Positions 9,798 through 18,809 of a stretch of 64,000 nt of DNA are shown here, piece by piece. The stretch spans positions 124,001-188,000 of the forward strand of contig JBOGCH010000020.1 of NCBI GenBank assembly GCA_051656645.1, given 5' to 3'. The translations under genes were made by a program, and so were the position numbers. The stretch is from JBOGCH01 sp051656645 (GTDB lineage Bacteria > Bacteroidota > Bacteroidia > Bacteroidales > Marinifilaceae). The notes under the pieces are model-generated. The model made no database searches and was not told where the DNA came from. It saw nothing but the letters and a program-made list of their open reading frames with translations. The first letter of the stretch is position 1; each line of letters starts with the position of its first letter.

Positions 9798-9917
9798 TTT
9801 ACAATAGAGAAAAATAACAAATTTCATCACTCATATCTCGTTGTCATTTCGGTTTAGAGTACATATCCGTGCTTCATCATCCTATCTTAACTTCAGCAAA
9901 CATTTCCTGAACAGTGG

Positions 9918-9950
9918 ATTGGCTCTGATACCGAGATGGCAATATCTTTA
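9918..9950 (+). promoter_or_regulatory. Probable promoter of the phosphatase gene
   Basis: ATTGG (9918-9922), then 20 nt, then TATCTTTA, close to the Bacteroidetes form TTTG-N19/20-TAnnTTTG. It lies about 50 bp before the ATG at 10003. Confidence 0.5.
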
Positions 9951-10002
9951 CTACAAATGAGTGAGTAAAAAATTAATTACAAAAACAATAAATAGACTAA
10001 GA

Positions 10003-10938
10003 ATGAAAAGATGTGTGCTTTTTGTAGCGGCGCTAATGCTGTTTAGTGTTGCTAACGGACAAATTAAACGACTTAAAAAGGAAACGGATAAACGTTTTAA
10101 TTTCTATATCTTAAACGATGTGGGACGCAACGGACACTATGAGCAAAAGGATTTTGCTAACACGCTTGGCGAGGTGGCAGAGGAGGTAGATATTGAATTC
10201 GTGGCAGCTTTGGGAGATATTCACCACTATGATGGTGTACGCAGTGTACATGACCCGCTATGGATGTCCAATTTTGAAAATATTTATTCACATCCTGAGT
10301 TAATGATGGACTGGTTTCCTGTGTTAGGAAATCATGAGTACAGAGGTAATACTCAAGCGGTGATGGATTATCGCAACATAAGTCGACGTTGGTCAACAAA
10401 CGGACGTTACTATACGCAACTGCATAAAATTAAAGGTGGTGGGACACTGCGTTTGGTGTATATAGACACAGCCCCTTTAATTGACAAATATCACAAAGAG
10501 TTTGAAACTTATCCGGATGTACGCGAGCAAGACATGAATAAACAAATACAGTGGATTGATTCGGTGCTCACCAATAACAACGCCACGTGGACGGTAGTTA
10601 TGGGACACCATCCAATAAAAGCGCAAACAACGAAAAGTGCTGCAGAGCGCGAAAATCTTCAGGAACGTGTAGCTCCAATTTTACGCAAGCACAATGTGGA
10701 TTTTTATATTTGTGGACATATTCACAACTTTCAGCACATTACAGAGAAGGAGTCTGACTTAAATTACGTGGTGAATAGTGCAGCATCCTTAAGTCGTAAA
10801 GTATCGGCTATTGAGGGTACGCAGTTTTGTAACGGAAATACAGGTTTCTCTATTTTCTCGGCCAATCAAAACAGTGCCAAGGTAATTATGGTGGGAAAAA
10901 AGGGCAAAGTGCTTTATGTAGCTGAGAAAAAGAAATAA
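10003..10938 (+). CDS. Purple-acid-phosphatase-like metallophosphoesterase, secreted
   Basis: A 311-residue calcineurin-like phosphoesterase. Visible motifs in order: FYILNDVG, GDIHHYDG, GNHEYRGN, GHHPI and GHIHNFQH, the five metal-binding blocks of the tartrate-resistant acid phosphatase family. The first is normally GDxG but here is NDVG. The ATG at 10003 was chosen over an upstream GTG because it gives a clean signal peptide (MKRCVLFVAALMLFSVANGQ). The product is therefore periplasmic or exported and should release phosphate from organic monoesters; the true substrate is unknown. Confidence 0.85.
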   Translation: MKRCVLFVAALMLFSVANGQIKRLKKETDKRFNFYILNDVGRNGHYEQKDFANTLGEVAEEVDIEFVAALGDIHHYDGVRSVHDPLWMSNFENIYSHPELMMDWFPVLGNHEYRGNTQAVMDYRNISRRWSTNGRYYTQLHKIKGGGTLRLVYIDTAPLIDKYHKEFETYPDVREQDMNKQIQWIDSVLTNNNATWTVVMGHHPIKAQTTKSAAERENLQERVAPILRKHNVDFYICGHIHNFQHITEKESDLNYVVNSAASLSRKVSAIEGTQFCNGNTGFSIFSANQNSAKVIMVGKKGKVLYVAEKKK

Positions 10939-11009
10939 TAGCTACATTACTCATAAAAACATATTCTAAACTTGATTTTACAGTAATAACACAATACCCT
11001 GTTCCGTTC

Positions 11010-11107
11010 TCATTGTGGTTTCATTGTGGTTTGATAGGGGTTTCATTCAGATATGGCTACCCAAACCTGAATGAAACCTGAATGAAACCACAATGAAACC
11101 TGAATGA
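11010..11107. repeat. Dispersed palindromic element of 11-bp units, copy 1
   Basis: Four leftward units (TCATTGTGGTT twice, then TGATAGGGGTT and TCATTCAGATA), a 10-nt centre, then four rightward units (AACCTGAATGA twice, AACCACAATGA, AACCTGAATGA), all contiguous with an 11-bp period. It could fold into a large hairpin. A second copy lies in the other orientation around 25600-25686, and the flank CGGAGCGGGTG (11112-11122) is shared by both. It sits in a 748-bp gap between the phosphatase and nrdJ. Apart from this element, a terminator and a promoter, I see nothing in that gap, including no B12-box-like riboswitch. Confidence 0.8.
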
Positions 11108-11234
11108 GATGCGGAGCGGGTGAGGAGAGGGACAGAACATTTTTTGGAGAGAAAAAGTAGATGGAGTAATTCAAATATATATTTTTTCACGGTGGGTGTA
11201 CCATCGGTTAAATAGATAGTCTGCCTAATGAGTG

Positions 11235-11285
11235 GATGGGATTGACAGGTTGCCAACAGCCAGTGTCAATCCCATCTCTTTTTTT
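11235..11285 (+). terminator. Strong intrinsic terminator
   Basis: GATGGGATTGACA (11235-11247) pairs perfectly with TGTCAATCCCATC (11264-11276). A further inner stem GGTTG/CAGCC closes on a CCAA loop, and TCTTTTTTT follows. It is the first terminator after the phosphatase gene, 300 bp downstream. Confidence 0.8.
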
Positions 11286-11477
11286 GTGGGTATTGTCAAT
11301 AACTTTGTTTTGTTTGTTAATAAAAAGTAGTTTATAATTATAACAAAAATAAAACGGGTAGTTTTTTATTATTTTTCAAAATGGAAAACTTTTTACTGGT
11401 GTTAAATTTTCAATGTATTGATAATGAGATGAATGTAAAAAATACTGGAAAACTTTTAATTTTTAACATCATTACTG

Positions 11478-11509
11478 TTGTTTATTTGTGGCTAATTGGT
11501 GTATATTTG
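11478..11509 (+). promoter_or_regulatory. Promoter of nrdJ
   Basis: TTG (11478-11480), 21 nt, then TATATTTG, an exact match to the Bacteroidetes -7 box. This leaves a leader of about 170 nt before nrdJ, A/T-rich and without an obvious riboswitch fold. Confidence 0.65.
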
Positions 11510-11686
11510 TGATGTCGGAAATGAGATGAAAAATTAAGTTTGTGACGACTAAAATATAGCGGAAAGTAGAAGTGTTTTTTCGCGTTTTGACATATTGTTT
11601 AAACAAGGAAAGAACGGAGCTAAGAGGATTTACTTATATAAAGTGAATCTTTTTTTTATGCGAAATTTAAAGATATTAAAAATAAA

Positions 11687-14224
11687 ATGACAACAGAAAA
11701 ACAACAAAATCAAACACACTATTCACAGGAGGAAGCTTTTGAAAACTCTGTGAAATATTTTAAAGGTGATGAGTTGGCTGCGCGGGTTTGGATTAATAAA
11801 TATGCATTAAAGGATTCCTATGGGAATTTATTTGAGCTTACTCCTGACGATATGCACCACCGTTTGGCTGGTGAGATTGCAAGAGTAGAGCAAAAATACC
11901 CTAATCCGCTTACTGAGCAGGAAATTTTCGATGTATTGAAAGATTTTAAATACATTGTTCCACAAGGTGGACCAATGACGGGAATTGGGAATGAGTACCA
12001 GATAGCTTCCCTTTCAAACTGTTTTGTTATTGGTAATGACGGTCCATCGGACTCATACGGTGGAATTATGAAAATTGACCAAGAGCAAGTGCAGTTAATG
12101 AAACGCCGCGGAGGTGTAGGGCATGACTTGTCGCACATCCGTCCTAAAGGATCGCCGGTTAAAAACTCGGCGTTAACATCAACGGGCGTTGTTCCGTTTA
12201 TGGAGCGTTACTCTAACTCAACGCGCGAGGTGGCACAAGATGGCCGTCGTGGTGCTTTAATGTTGAGTGTTTCTATTAATCACCCCGACTCGGAAAGCTT
12301 TATTGATGCTAAGATGACCGAAGGTAAGGTGACCGGTGCTAACGTGTCTGTAAAGATTGATGATGCTTTTATGCAAGCCGTTGTTAACGATGCTGATTAT
12401 GAGCAAACGTATCCTATCTATTCGGAAAATCCGCAATATAGCAAAACCATTAAGGCACGCGAGTTGTGGAATAAAATTGTACATAACGCATGGAAATCGG
12501 CAGAGCCGGGTATTTTATTTTGGGATACTATTATCCGTGAAAGTGTGCCGGATTGTTACGCGGATTTAGGTTATCGTACCGTGTCTACAAATCCATGTGG
12601 AGAAATTCCGTTGTGTCCGTATGACTCTTGCCGATTGTTGGCAATAAACCTATACTCTTACGTTGAGCATCCGTTTGCTAAGGAGGCTAAATTTAATTTT
12701 GAGCTGTTTAAAAAGCATGTGGATTTAGCACAACGTATAATGGATGATATTATTGATCTGGAACTAGAGAAGATTGATGGTATTTTAGCAAAAATAAAAG
12801 CCGATCCGGAGGCCGAGGATGTTAAACGCGTTGAAATTGAATTGTGGGAACGTATACGTACCAAAGCTAATGAGGGACGCCGTACGGGTGTTGGAATTAC
12901 GGCCGAGGGAGATATGCTTGCTGCGTTAGGTTTGCGTTACGGAACGGAGGATGCGACAAAGTTTGCTGTTGAGATACAGAAAACACTAGCAGTGGAGGCT
13001 TACAGAGCATCTGTGAATTTAGCTAAAAATCGTGGTGCATTTAAGATGTACGATGCTAAACGTGAGGAAAACAATCCGTTTATTCAGCGTTTGCGTGAGG
13101 CTGCGCCGGATATGTACGATGAGATGGTGAAGTACGGACGTCGTAATATTGCGTGTTTAACTATTGCTCCTACAGGAACTACAAGTTTAATGACGCAAAC
13201 AACGTCGGGGATAGAACCTGTTTTCTTGCCGGTATATAAACGTCGTCGTAAAGTAAATCCTAACGATAAGAATGTACGTGTTGATTTTGTGGACGAGGTT
13301 GGCGACTCATATGAGGAGTTCCTAGTGTTTCACCACAAGTTCCAGGATTGGATGACAATAAATGGGTACGACACAACGAAACGATATACAGACGAGGAGA
13401 TTGATGAAATTATCAGCAAATCGCCATATTATAAAGCAACATCGAACGATATTGATTGGGTTGCTAAGGTAAAAATGCAAGGAGAGGTACAAAAGTGGGT
13501 GGATCACTCAATTAGTGTTACTGTAAACTTACCATCGGACGTATCGGAGGAGTTGGTTGGACAGCTTTATGTTGAGGCTTGGAAAAGCGGATGTAAAGGA
13601 TGTACGGTGTATCGCGATGGTTCTCGATCGGGGGTATTGATTTCAAATAAAAAGGATAAGAAAGAGGATGTTGCGGAATTCCCGGCTAAACGTCCGGCAG
13701 AGTTAGAGGCAGATGTTGTACGTTTCCAAAATAATAAGGAAAAGTGGATTGCATTTATTGGACTCTATAACGGTCGTCCTTATGAGATTTTTACAGGTAT
13801 TCAGGACGATGAGGAAGGAATTATGTTACCGAAAGCCGTGAGCAAAGGTAAGATTGTGAAACATTATGATGCGGATGGAAATTCGCGCTATGACTTCCAA
13901 TTCTCGAATAAACGTGGATTTAAAACTACGGTGGAAGGTTTGTCGTTTAAATTTAATAAGGAATACTGGAATTACGCAAAATTAATTTCGGGAGTATTAC
14001 GCCATGGTTTACCTGTGCATCAGGCAGTGGAGTTAATCTCTACCATGGAGTTTGATAATGAAAATATCAACACTTGGAAAAATGGGGTGGAGCGTGCATT
14101 GAAGAAATATATTCCTAATGGAACGGAAGCTGCCGGAGAGCGTTGCTCAAGCTGTGGAGCGCCGGTTGTGTACCAAGAGGGATGTTTGATTTGTAAAACT
14201 TGCGGAACCTCAAAATGCGGATAG
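11687..14224 (+). CDS. nrdJ: Adenosylcobalamin-dependent (class II) ribonucleotide reductase
   Basis: Reduces ribonucleotides to deoxyribonucleotides with a B12-generated radical, so it needs no oxygen. 845 residues. Visible: LSNCFVIG (redox Cys), RRGGVGHDLSHIRPKGSPV, STNPCGEIPLCPYDSCRL with the radical Cys and Glu, the IAPTGTTSLM loop, and a C-terminal zinc-ribbon-like CSSCGAPVVYQEGCLICKTC module that carries the shuttle cysteines. No small subunit gene is adjacent, as expected for class II. It stands alone with its own promoter and is followed by a terminator. Confidence 0.94.
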   Translation: MTTEKQQNQTHYSQEEAFENSVKYFKGDELAARVWINKYALKDSYGNLFELTPDDMHHRLAGEIARVEQKYPNPLTEQEIFDVLKDFKYIVPQGGPMTGIGNEYQIASLSNCFVIGNDGPSDSYGGIMKIDQEQVQLMKRRGGVGHDLSHIRPKGSPVKNSALTSTGVVPFMERYSNSTREVAQDGRRGALMLSVSINHPDSESFIDAKMTEGKVTGANVSVKIDDAFMQAVVNDADYEQTYPIYSENPQYSKTIKARELWNKIVHNAWKSAEPGILFWDTIIRESVPDCYADLGYRTVSTNPCGEIPLCPYDSCRLLAINLYSYVEHPFAKEAKFNFELFKKHVDLAQRIMDDIIDLELEKIDGILAKIKADPEAEDVKRVEIELWERIRTKANEGRRTGVGITAEGDMLAALGLRYGTEDATKFAVEIQKTLAVEAYRASVNLAKNRGAFKMYDAKREENNPFIQRLREAAPDMYDEMVKYGRRNIACLTIAPTGTTSLMTQTTSGIEPVFLPVYKRRRKVNPNDKNVRVDFVDEVGDSYEEFLVFHHKFQDWMTINGYDTTKRYTDEEIDEIISKSPYYKATSNDIDWVAKVKMQGEVQKWVDHSISVTVNLPSDVSEELVGQLYVEAWKSGCKGCTVYRDGSRSGVLISNKKDKKEDVAEFPAKRPAELEADVVRFQNNKEKWIAFIGLYNGRPYEIFTGIQDDEEGIMLPKAVSKGKIVKHYDADGNSRYDFQFSNKRGFKTTVEGLSFKFNKEYWNYAKLISGVLRHGLPVHQAVELISTMEFDNENINTWKNGVERALKKYIPNGTEAAGERCSSCGAPVVYQEGCLICKTCGTSKCG

Positions 14225-14270
14225 TAACTTTGTCTCAGATTGATAAACTAAATATACTATTGTAACCTTT

Positions 14271-14313
14271 AATAGCCTCGATGTCAATAAGCGGACATTG
14301 AGGCTATTTTTAT
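14271..14313 (+). terminator. nrdJ terminator
   Basis: AATAGCCTCGATGTC pairs with GACATTGAGGCTATT around an AATAAGCG loop, with one G-T pair, followed by a T-rich stretch, 47 bp after nrdJ. Confidence 0.8.
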
Positions 14314-14327
14314 TTATAGAAATAATA

Positions 14328-14335
14328 TATCTTTG
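14328..14335 (+). promoter_or_regulatory. -7 box upstream of ribF
   Basis: TATCTTTG matches the Bacteroidetes -7 consensus 36 bp before the ribF start. No clear -33 box is visible, so this is a partial promoter call. Confidence 0.5.
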
Positions 14336-14370
14336 GGGGCTTTAGGTTAAAATAGGAAAACAGACAAACA

Positions 14371-15306
14371 ATGGACGTTCATTACGGACTAGAGAATTTA
14401 CATATACATAATCCGGTGGTAACGCTTGGAAGTTTTGACGGGTTGCATAAGGGACATGTCAAAGTGTTGCAAGCATTGCGCGATGAGGCAAAACGAGTAA
14501 ATGGCGAAACAGTGATAGTGAGCTTTGAGCCACATCCTCGCGCTGTGCTATACCCGCATGAACCGGCTCCGGGAATACTTACCACGGTTGAGGAGAAAAT
14601 TGGGTTACTTAAGGAGTGCGGAGTGGACCATTTGGTTTTGCTACCGTTTACGCTTGAGTTGGCACAATTGGATTATAAGGAGTTTGTTAAACGCATCCTG
14701 GTGGACGGTATTGGTGTCCGCGTGTTGGTGGTGGGCTATGATCATCGGTTTGGCCGCAACAGAGAAGGGAGCTTTGATACGTTGAAGTCCTTATCGGAGG
14801 TAATGGGGTTTGAACTTATGCAGGAACAGGTGTATGAGGAAAAACACATTAATGTATCGTCTACAAAAATAAGGAATGCATTAGCAGTGGGAGATATTAA
14901 CACTGTTAATAATTATTTGGGATACAACTACTCCTTTAGCGGATGTGTGGTGATGGGACAGCAGTTGGGACGCAAAATGGGATTTCCTACTGCGAACATA
15001 CAATTGCATTCAATGAATAAATTATTGCCCGCAACTGGAGTATATGCAGTGGAGGTAATTGTGGATAGTGTTGTATACGGTGGAATGTTGAATATTGGGA
15101 CCCGCCCAACAGTGAGTAGGACCGGCGAAACGAGTGTTGAAGTGCATATTTTTAATTTCAACAAGGACATATACGGAAATTCAATTACCGTACGATTTGT
15201 GGAGCGCGTAAGAGGGGAGCGAAGATTTGAAAATGTTGATGAATTGAAGCAACAGTTATGTGTTGATAAACAAATGGTTGAGTGTTTATTGGCCGAGTGT
15301 CACTGA
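14371..15306 (+). CDS. ribF: Bifunctional riboflavin kinase / FAD synthetase
   Basis: Makes FMN from riboflavin and then FAD. 311 residues: an N-terminal nucleotidyltransferase domain (TLGSFDGLHKGHVKVL, about 18-33, with the HxGH-like loop, and STKIRNALAVGDI near 165-178) and a C-terminal flavokinase domain (GRKMGFPTANIQ, then GGMLNIGTRPTV). Length and domain order are those of bacterial RibF. Single gene between terminator and speA. Confidence 0.94.
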   Translation: MDVHYGLENLHIHNPVVTLGSFDGLHKGHVKVLQALRDEAKRVNGETVIVSFEPHPRAVLYPHEPAPGILTTVEEKIGLLKECGVDHLVLLPFTLELAQLDYKEFVKRILVDGIGVRVLVVGYDHRFGRNREGSFDTLKSLSEVMGFELMQEQVYEEKHINVSSTKIRNALAVGDINTVNNYLGYNYSFSGCVVMGQQLGRKMGFPTANIQLHSMNKLLPATGVYAVEVIVDSVVYGGMLNIGTRPTVSRTGETSVEVHIFNFNKDIYGNSITVRFVERVRGERRFENVDELKQQLCVDKQMVECLLAECH

Positions 15307-15400
15307 AAATGTGATTTGGATTCATGTTCCTAATTTTCTATTTAAATGTTTTTATACATACTAGGTGATAATAAACTGATTATTTTATAAATAAATATTG

Positions 15401-15408
15401 TAGTTTTG
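15401..15408 (+). promoter_or_regulatory. -7 box upstream of speA
   Basis: TAGTTTTG fits TAnnTTTG exactly, 46 bp before the speA start. No clear -33 element is seen. Confidence 0.5.
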
Positions 15409-15454
15409 CGTATTATTATTCACAGTATGAACCTTACTATTTTAACTATTTAAA

Positions 15455-17353
15455 ATGAGAAAATGGAGTGTAGAGGATTCGGCCGAGTTGTATAATATCA
15501 ACGGTTGGGGGCTGAACTATTTTTCTGTCAATGACAAAGGTCACGTGTCGGTAACGCCTAAAGTTGGTGGTCCGTCAGTGGATTTGCATGAGTTGATGGA
15601 GGAGTTGCAAGTACGTGATGTTGCAGCACCATTACTTTTACGTTTTCCCGATATCCTAGATAACAGGATTGAAAAGATATCTAACTGTTTCCAGACGGCC
15701 GCAAAGGAGTATGGTTACACTGCGAAGAATTATATTATTTATCCTATTAAGGTAAATCAGATGCGTCCGGTGGTTGAGGAAATTGTTAGCCACGGAAATA
15801 AATATAATATAGGGCTTGAGGCGGGATCTAAGCCTGAGCTTCATGCAATTCTTTCTATTGATATTGATGAGGATGCAATGATTATATGTAACGGCTACAA
15901 AGATGAGAGTTACATAGAATTAGCGTTACTTGCGCAGAAAATGGGACGTCGTATTTTTCTTGTAGTAGAGAAACTTAAGGAGTTACGTACCATTGCGACA
16001 TTATCCAAGAAGTTAAAAATACGCCCTAATGTGGGTATCCGCATAAAACTTGCCAGTTCCGGTAGTGGAAAATGGGAAGAGAGCGGTGGTGATGTTAGTA
16101 AGTTTGGTTTAAATTCTAGCGAATTACTAGAAGCGCTTGATTTGTTGGAGAAGAATAAGATGGCCGATTGCTTGAAGCTTATTCACTTCCACATTGGTAG
16201 TCAGGTAACAAATATTCGTCGCATTAAGACGGCTTTAAAAGAAGCATCGCAGTTTTACGTGCAGTTACAGAAAATGGGTCACGATATTGATTTTGTTGAT
16301 ATTGGTGGCGGATTGGGTGTAGACTATGATGGAACGCGCTCATCGACTAGCGCTAACAGCATGAACTATACTATCCAAGAGTATGTAAATGATGCCGTAT
16401 CATCGATTGTGGATGCTTGTGAGAAGAATGAATTAAAACAACCTAATATAATTACAGAGTCAGGACGTTCACTAACGGCACATCACTCTATTCTTATTTT
16501 TGAGGCTGTGGCAAGTACATCACTTCCTCAGTTTAACGAGAAAGAGGAGATTGGAGAGGATGCGCATGAGTTAGTAAAAGAGTTGTACTCTATTTGGGAT
16601 AATTTGAACCAACCAAGAATGTTGGAGAGCTGGCATGACTCTACTCAGATACGTGAGGATGCATTAGGGTTATTCAACCTGGGATTAATTGATTTGAATA
16701 CACGAGCTCAGATTGAGCGTTTGTTTTGGTCTATTGCGCGTGAAGTATACGCTATGGCGGAGGATACCAAACATGCACCCGACGAGTTGAAGAAAATTGC
16801 TAAGATGTTACCGGATAAGTATTTCTGTAACTTCTCGTTATTCCAGTCTTTACCGGATTCATGGGCAATTGACCAGATTTTCCCTATTATTCCAATATCT
16901 CGTTTAAATGAGCAGCCTACAAAATCGGCTACAATACAGGATATTACTTGCGACTCGGATGGTAAAATAGATAACTTTATCTCAACGCGAAACTTCTCAT
17001 ATCACCTTCCGGTGCATGAGTTAAGCAGCAAAGAACCTTATTATCTAGGTGTATTCCTTGTGGGAGCTTACCAAGAGATTTTAGGTGATTTACATAATCT
17101 GTTTGGTGATACCAATGCGGTACATATTAAGATGAAAGGCGATACCTATGTAATTGATAAAATTATTGAAGGTGAAACGGTTGCCGATGTGTTGGAGTAT
17201 GTGCAGTTTAATCCTAAACGTATGGCACGTTCTGTTGAGATTTGGGCAACTACTTCTGTTAAGAAAGGAATTATCTCGCCTGAAGAAGGACGTGAATTCT
17301 TAAGTAATTATCGTTCAGGATTGTATGGATATACTTACTTAGAGCAAGACTAA
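15455..17353 (+). CDS. speA: Biosynthetic arginine decarboxylase
   Basis: PLP enzyme converting arginine to agmatine, the first step of one polyamine route. 632 residues, the usual SpeA length. Visible: YPIKVNQMRPVVEEI (PLP-binding lysine, about residue 99), GLEAGSKPEL, LIHFHIGSQ, FVDIGGGLGVDYDG, and ITESGRSLTAHHS with the Gly/Arg phosphate-binding loop. The C-terminal helical region (GLYGYTYLEQD at the end) is also typical. Stand-alone gene followed by a very long inverted repeat that should terminate it. Confidence 0.94.
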   Translation: MRKWSVEDSAELYNINGWGLNYFSVNDKGHVSVTPKVGGPSVDLHELMEELQVRDVAAPLLLRFPDILDNRIEKISNCFQTAAKEYGYTAKNYIIYPIKVNQMRPVVEEIVSHGNKYNIGLEAGSKPELHAILSIDIDEDAMIICNGYKDESYIELALLAQKMGRRIFLVVEKLKELRTIATLSKKLKIRPNVGIRIKLASSGSGKWEESGGDVSKFGLNSSELLEALDLLEKNKMADCLKLIHFHIGSQVTNIRRIKTALKEASQFYVQLQKMGHDIDFVDIGGGLGVDYDGTRSSTSANSMNYTIQEYVNDAVSSIVDACEKNELKQPNIITESGRSLTAHHSILIFEAVASTSLPQFNEKEEIGEDAHELVKELYSIWDNLNQPRMLESWHDSTQIREDALGLFNLGLIDLNTRAQIERLFWSIAREVYAMAEDTKHAPDELKKIAKMLPDKYFCNFSLFQSLPDSWAIDQIFPIIPISRLNEQPTKSATIQDITCDSDGKIDNFISTRNFSYHLPVHELSSKEPYYLGVFLVGAYQEILGDLHNLFGDTNAVHIKMKGDTYVIDKIIEGETVADVLEYVQFNPKRMARSVEIWATTSVKKGIISPEEGREFLSNYRSGLYGYTYLEQD

Positions 17354-17357
17354 TAGT

Positions 17358-17428
17358 ACAACTCAAATAAAACACAACACCCGGATTGATACAATATCAA
17401 TCTGGGTGTTGTGTTTTATTTGAGTTGT
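17358..17428. terminator. 33-bp inverted repeat between speA and the acid phosphatase gene
   Basis: Two 33-nt arms (17358-17390 and 17396-17428) pair throughout except for one G-T position, around the loop ACAAT. T-rich tracts in both arms make it a plausible bidirectional terminator for the two convergent genes. The stem is far longer than usual, and its right arm encodes the last residues and stop codon of the phosphatase. Confidence 0.75.
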
Positions 17429-18699
17429 GTTTTTGCTTCGCGAATACGATTTATATAATAGGCTTGTACAGCATCCCATGAGTAGTAGGGGTAATTTTTT
17501 GTGTAGATGGGAATGGCTACCTCTCTCTCATTGAGAAGAATTTTAACAAGACAGTGTCCTTCGGCATTTCTATAAAACAACCATTGTATATTAGCTGCCA
17601 TAGGCGATACGTGGCAGTCCTGCCAGTAACGGTGTATTTGCGATAGGTCGTCAATCTCTTGTGCTGCCATTGGTATTCCAAGTAGTGCTGAGAAAGGAAT
17701 AATAGTTTCTGCATGAGCAAAGCGCAATGTTGCCGTGAGCGTATCAGTTGCAACAGCTTCAGCTGCCGATGTAAGGAAATGTTCAAGTAGTGGATATGCA
17801 ATGTTAATTTGGACATTATGATAGCCCGGATATGGACCTTTACTCATGTATTGGCGTGCGTTTTCAGTGTGCCATGTGCGGCGCAACTCTTTACGTGAAA
17901 AATAGATATCAGGAGTTTGTGCCTGCGGTACATCGTGAGAGATTATGTAGGTGTAGTACAATGCTTGAGCCAGTTTTTCTCTGTCGGGATGTTTATGTAT
18001 ATATTTCCATTTAAAGAAAGGTTTAAGTTGGAAATTAGGGCTTAATTGCTTACGTGTATATTTATCAAGGTCCTCTTGCCAAGACTTATTCTCCTTGAAT
18101 GCCAAATAGTGTTTATTTGTTTTGAAGAAGTTGAGAATGTTGTTCTCCCTCTCCATTATGGAAGTATTTACATTTCTTTTTTCGCCGCGTGCATAAATAC
18201 CGTCAAGACATGCTTGCATGCTTCGTTCGCATCGCTCCATATCATCGCTAATGGCAATAATAGTTCCGTCAGTAATTTTTGGGAAGGTGGCATGCATGCG
18301 TGTACCAATTTGTTGCCACTGTTCAATACCCAAGGATGAAAGCTGCCCCCACCGATCTTGATAAATTCTATGTAAATTATCAAGTTGCTTTTTTAATCTT
18401 TTTCCGTGTGTTTTAAGCATACCCTTACTTTGCGCATCTGTCATGGCCTTAAGTAATAACTCAATGTTTTCGTTTCCTGTAGGATAACGAGAGCCATGAC
18501 GCCCTACATGATTAATGTAAAATAGGTCATATCCCTTTGGTGCGGGTGTAATGTAGTACTGCGGAAAAGCGTAAGGAGTAGCCGTTCCCAAAACACATTG
18601 AGCTTGAGCATTTATACCCAAAATGTTTTGTGCTTCGCATGGATCAACGCTCCACAATGTCCAACCTAAGAATGCGAGTAAAAGATAAACAGATTTCAT
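17416..18699 (-). CDS. Histidine acid phosphatase (phytase-like), secreted
   Basis: 427 residues with a signal peptide ending near CEAQ. The active-site motif RHGSRYPT (residues 67-74, nucleophile His68) and the distal proton-donor motif HAE (FAHAETI, about residues 326-332) identify a branch-2 histidine phosphatase. It probably hydrolyses phosphomonoesters such as inositol phosphates in the periplasm; phytate is a possible but unproven substrate. It is transcribed alone and converges on speA, with its 3' end inside the shared inverted repeat. Confidence 0.87.
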   Translation of the reverse strand: MKSVYLLLAFLGWTLWSVDPCEAQNILGINAQAQCVLGTATPYAFPQYYITPAPKGYDLFYINHVGRHGSRYPTGNENIELLLKAMTDAQSKGMLKTHGKRLKKQLDNLHRIYQDRWGQLSSLGIEQWQQIGTRMHATFPKITDGTIIAISDDMERCERSMQACLDGIYARGEKRNVNTSIMERENNILNFFKTNKHYLAFKENKSWQEDLDKYTRKQLSPNFQLKPFFKWKYIHKHPDREKLAQALYYTYIISHDVPQAQTPDIYFSRKELRRTWHTENARQYMSKGPYPGYHNVQINIAYPLLEHFLTSAAEAVATDTLTATLRFAHAETIIPFSALLGIPMAAQEIDDLSQIHRYWQDCHVSPMAANIQWLFYRNAEGHCLVKILLNEREVAIPIYTKNYPYYSWDAVQAYYINRIREAKTQLK

Positions 18700-18761
18700 T
18701 TGCGTGTAATTAATTTATCGCATATACGTTTATACCCTTAGGGAGGTAAACATTTAGACGC

Positions 18762-18794
18762 AAAAAAAGAGCCTATCCCACGGGGATAGGCTCT
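18762..18794 (-). terminator. lepA terminator
   Basis: On the minus strand AGAGCCTATCC pairs with GGATAGGCTCT around CCGTG and is followed by seven T, 15 bp after the lepA stop codon. Confidence 0.85.
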
Positions 18795-18809
18795 TGCTGT
18801 AATATCTTA

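Noticed and set aside
11010..11107. CRISPR-like array
   Set aside because: Units are 11 bp, contiguous and without spacers, change orientation at a centre, and no cas genes are near.
11287..11686. Cobalamin riboswitch before the B12-dependent nrdJ
   Set aside because: No B12-box-like sequence or suitable multi-stem fold seen; the leader is plain A/T-rich sequence with a standard promoter.
17358..17428. Terminal inverted repeats of a small transposon
   Set aside because: The arms are only 5 nt apart with nothing between them and lie between convergent genes; terminator is simpler.
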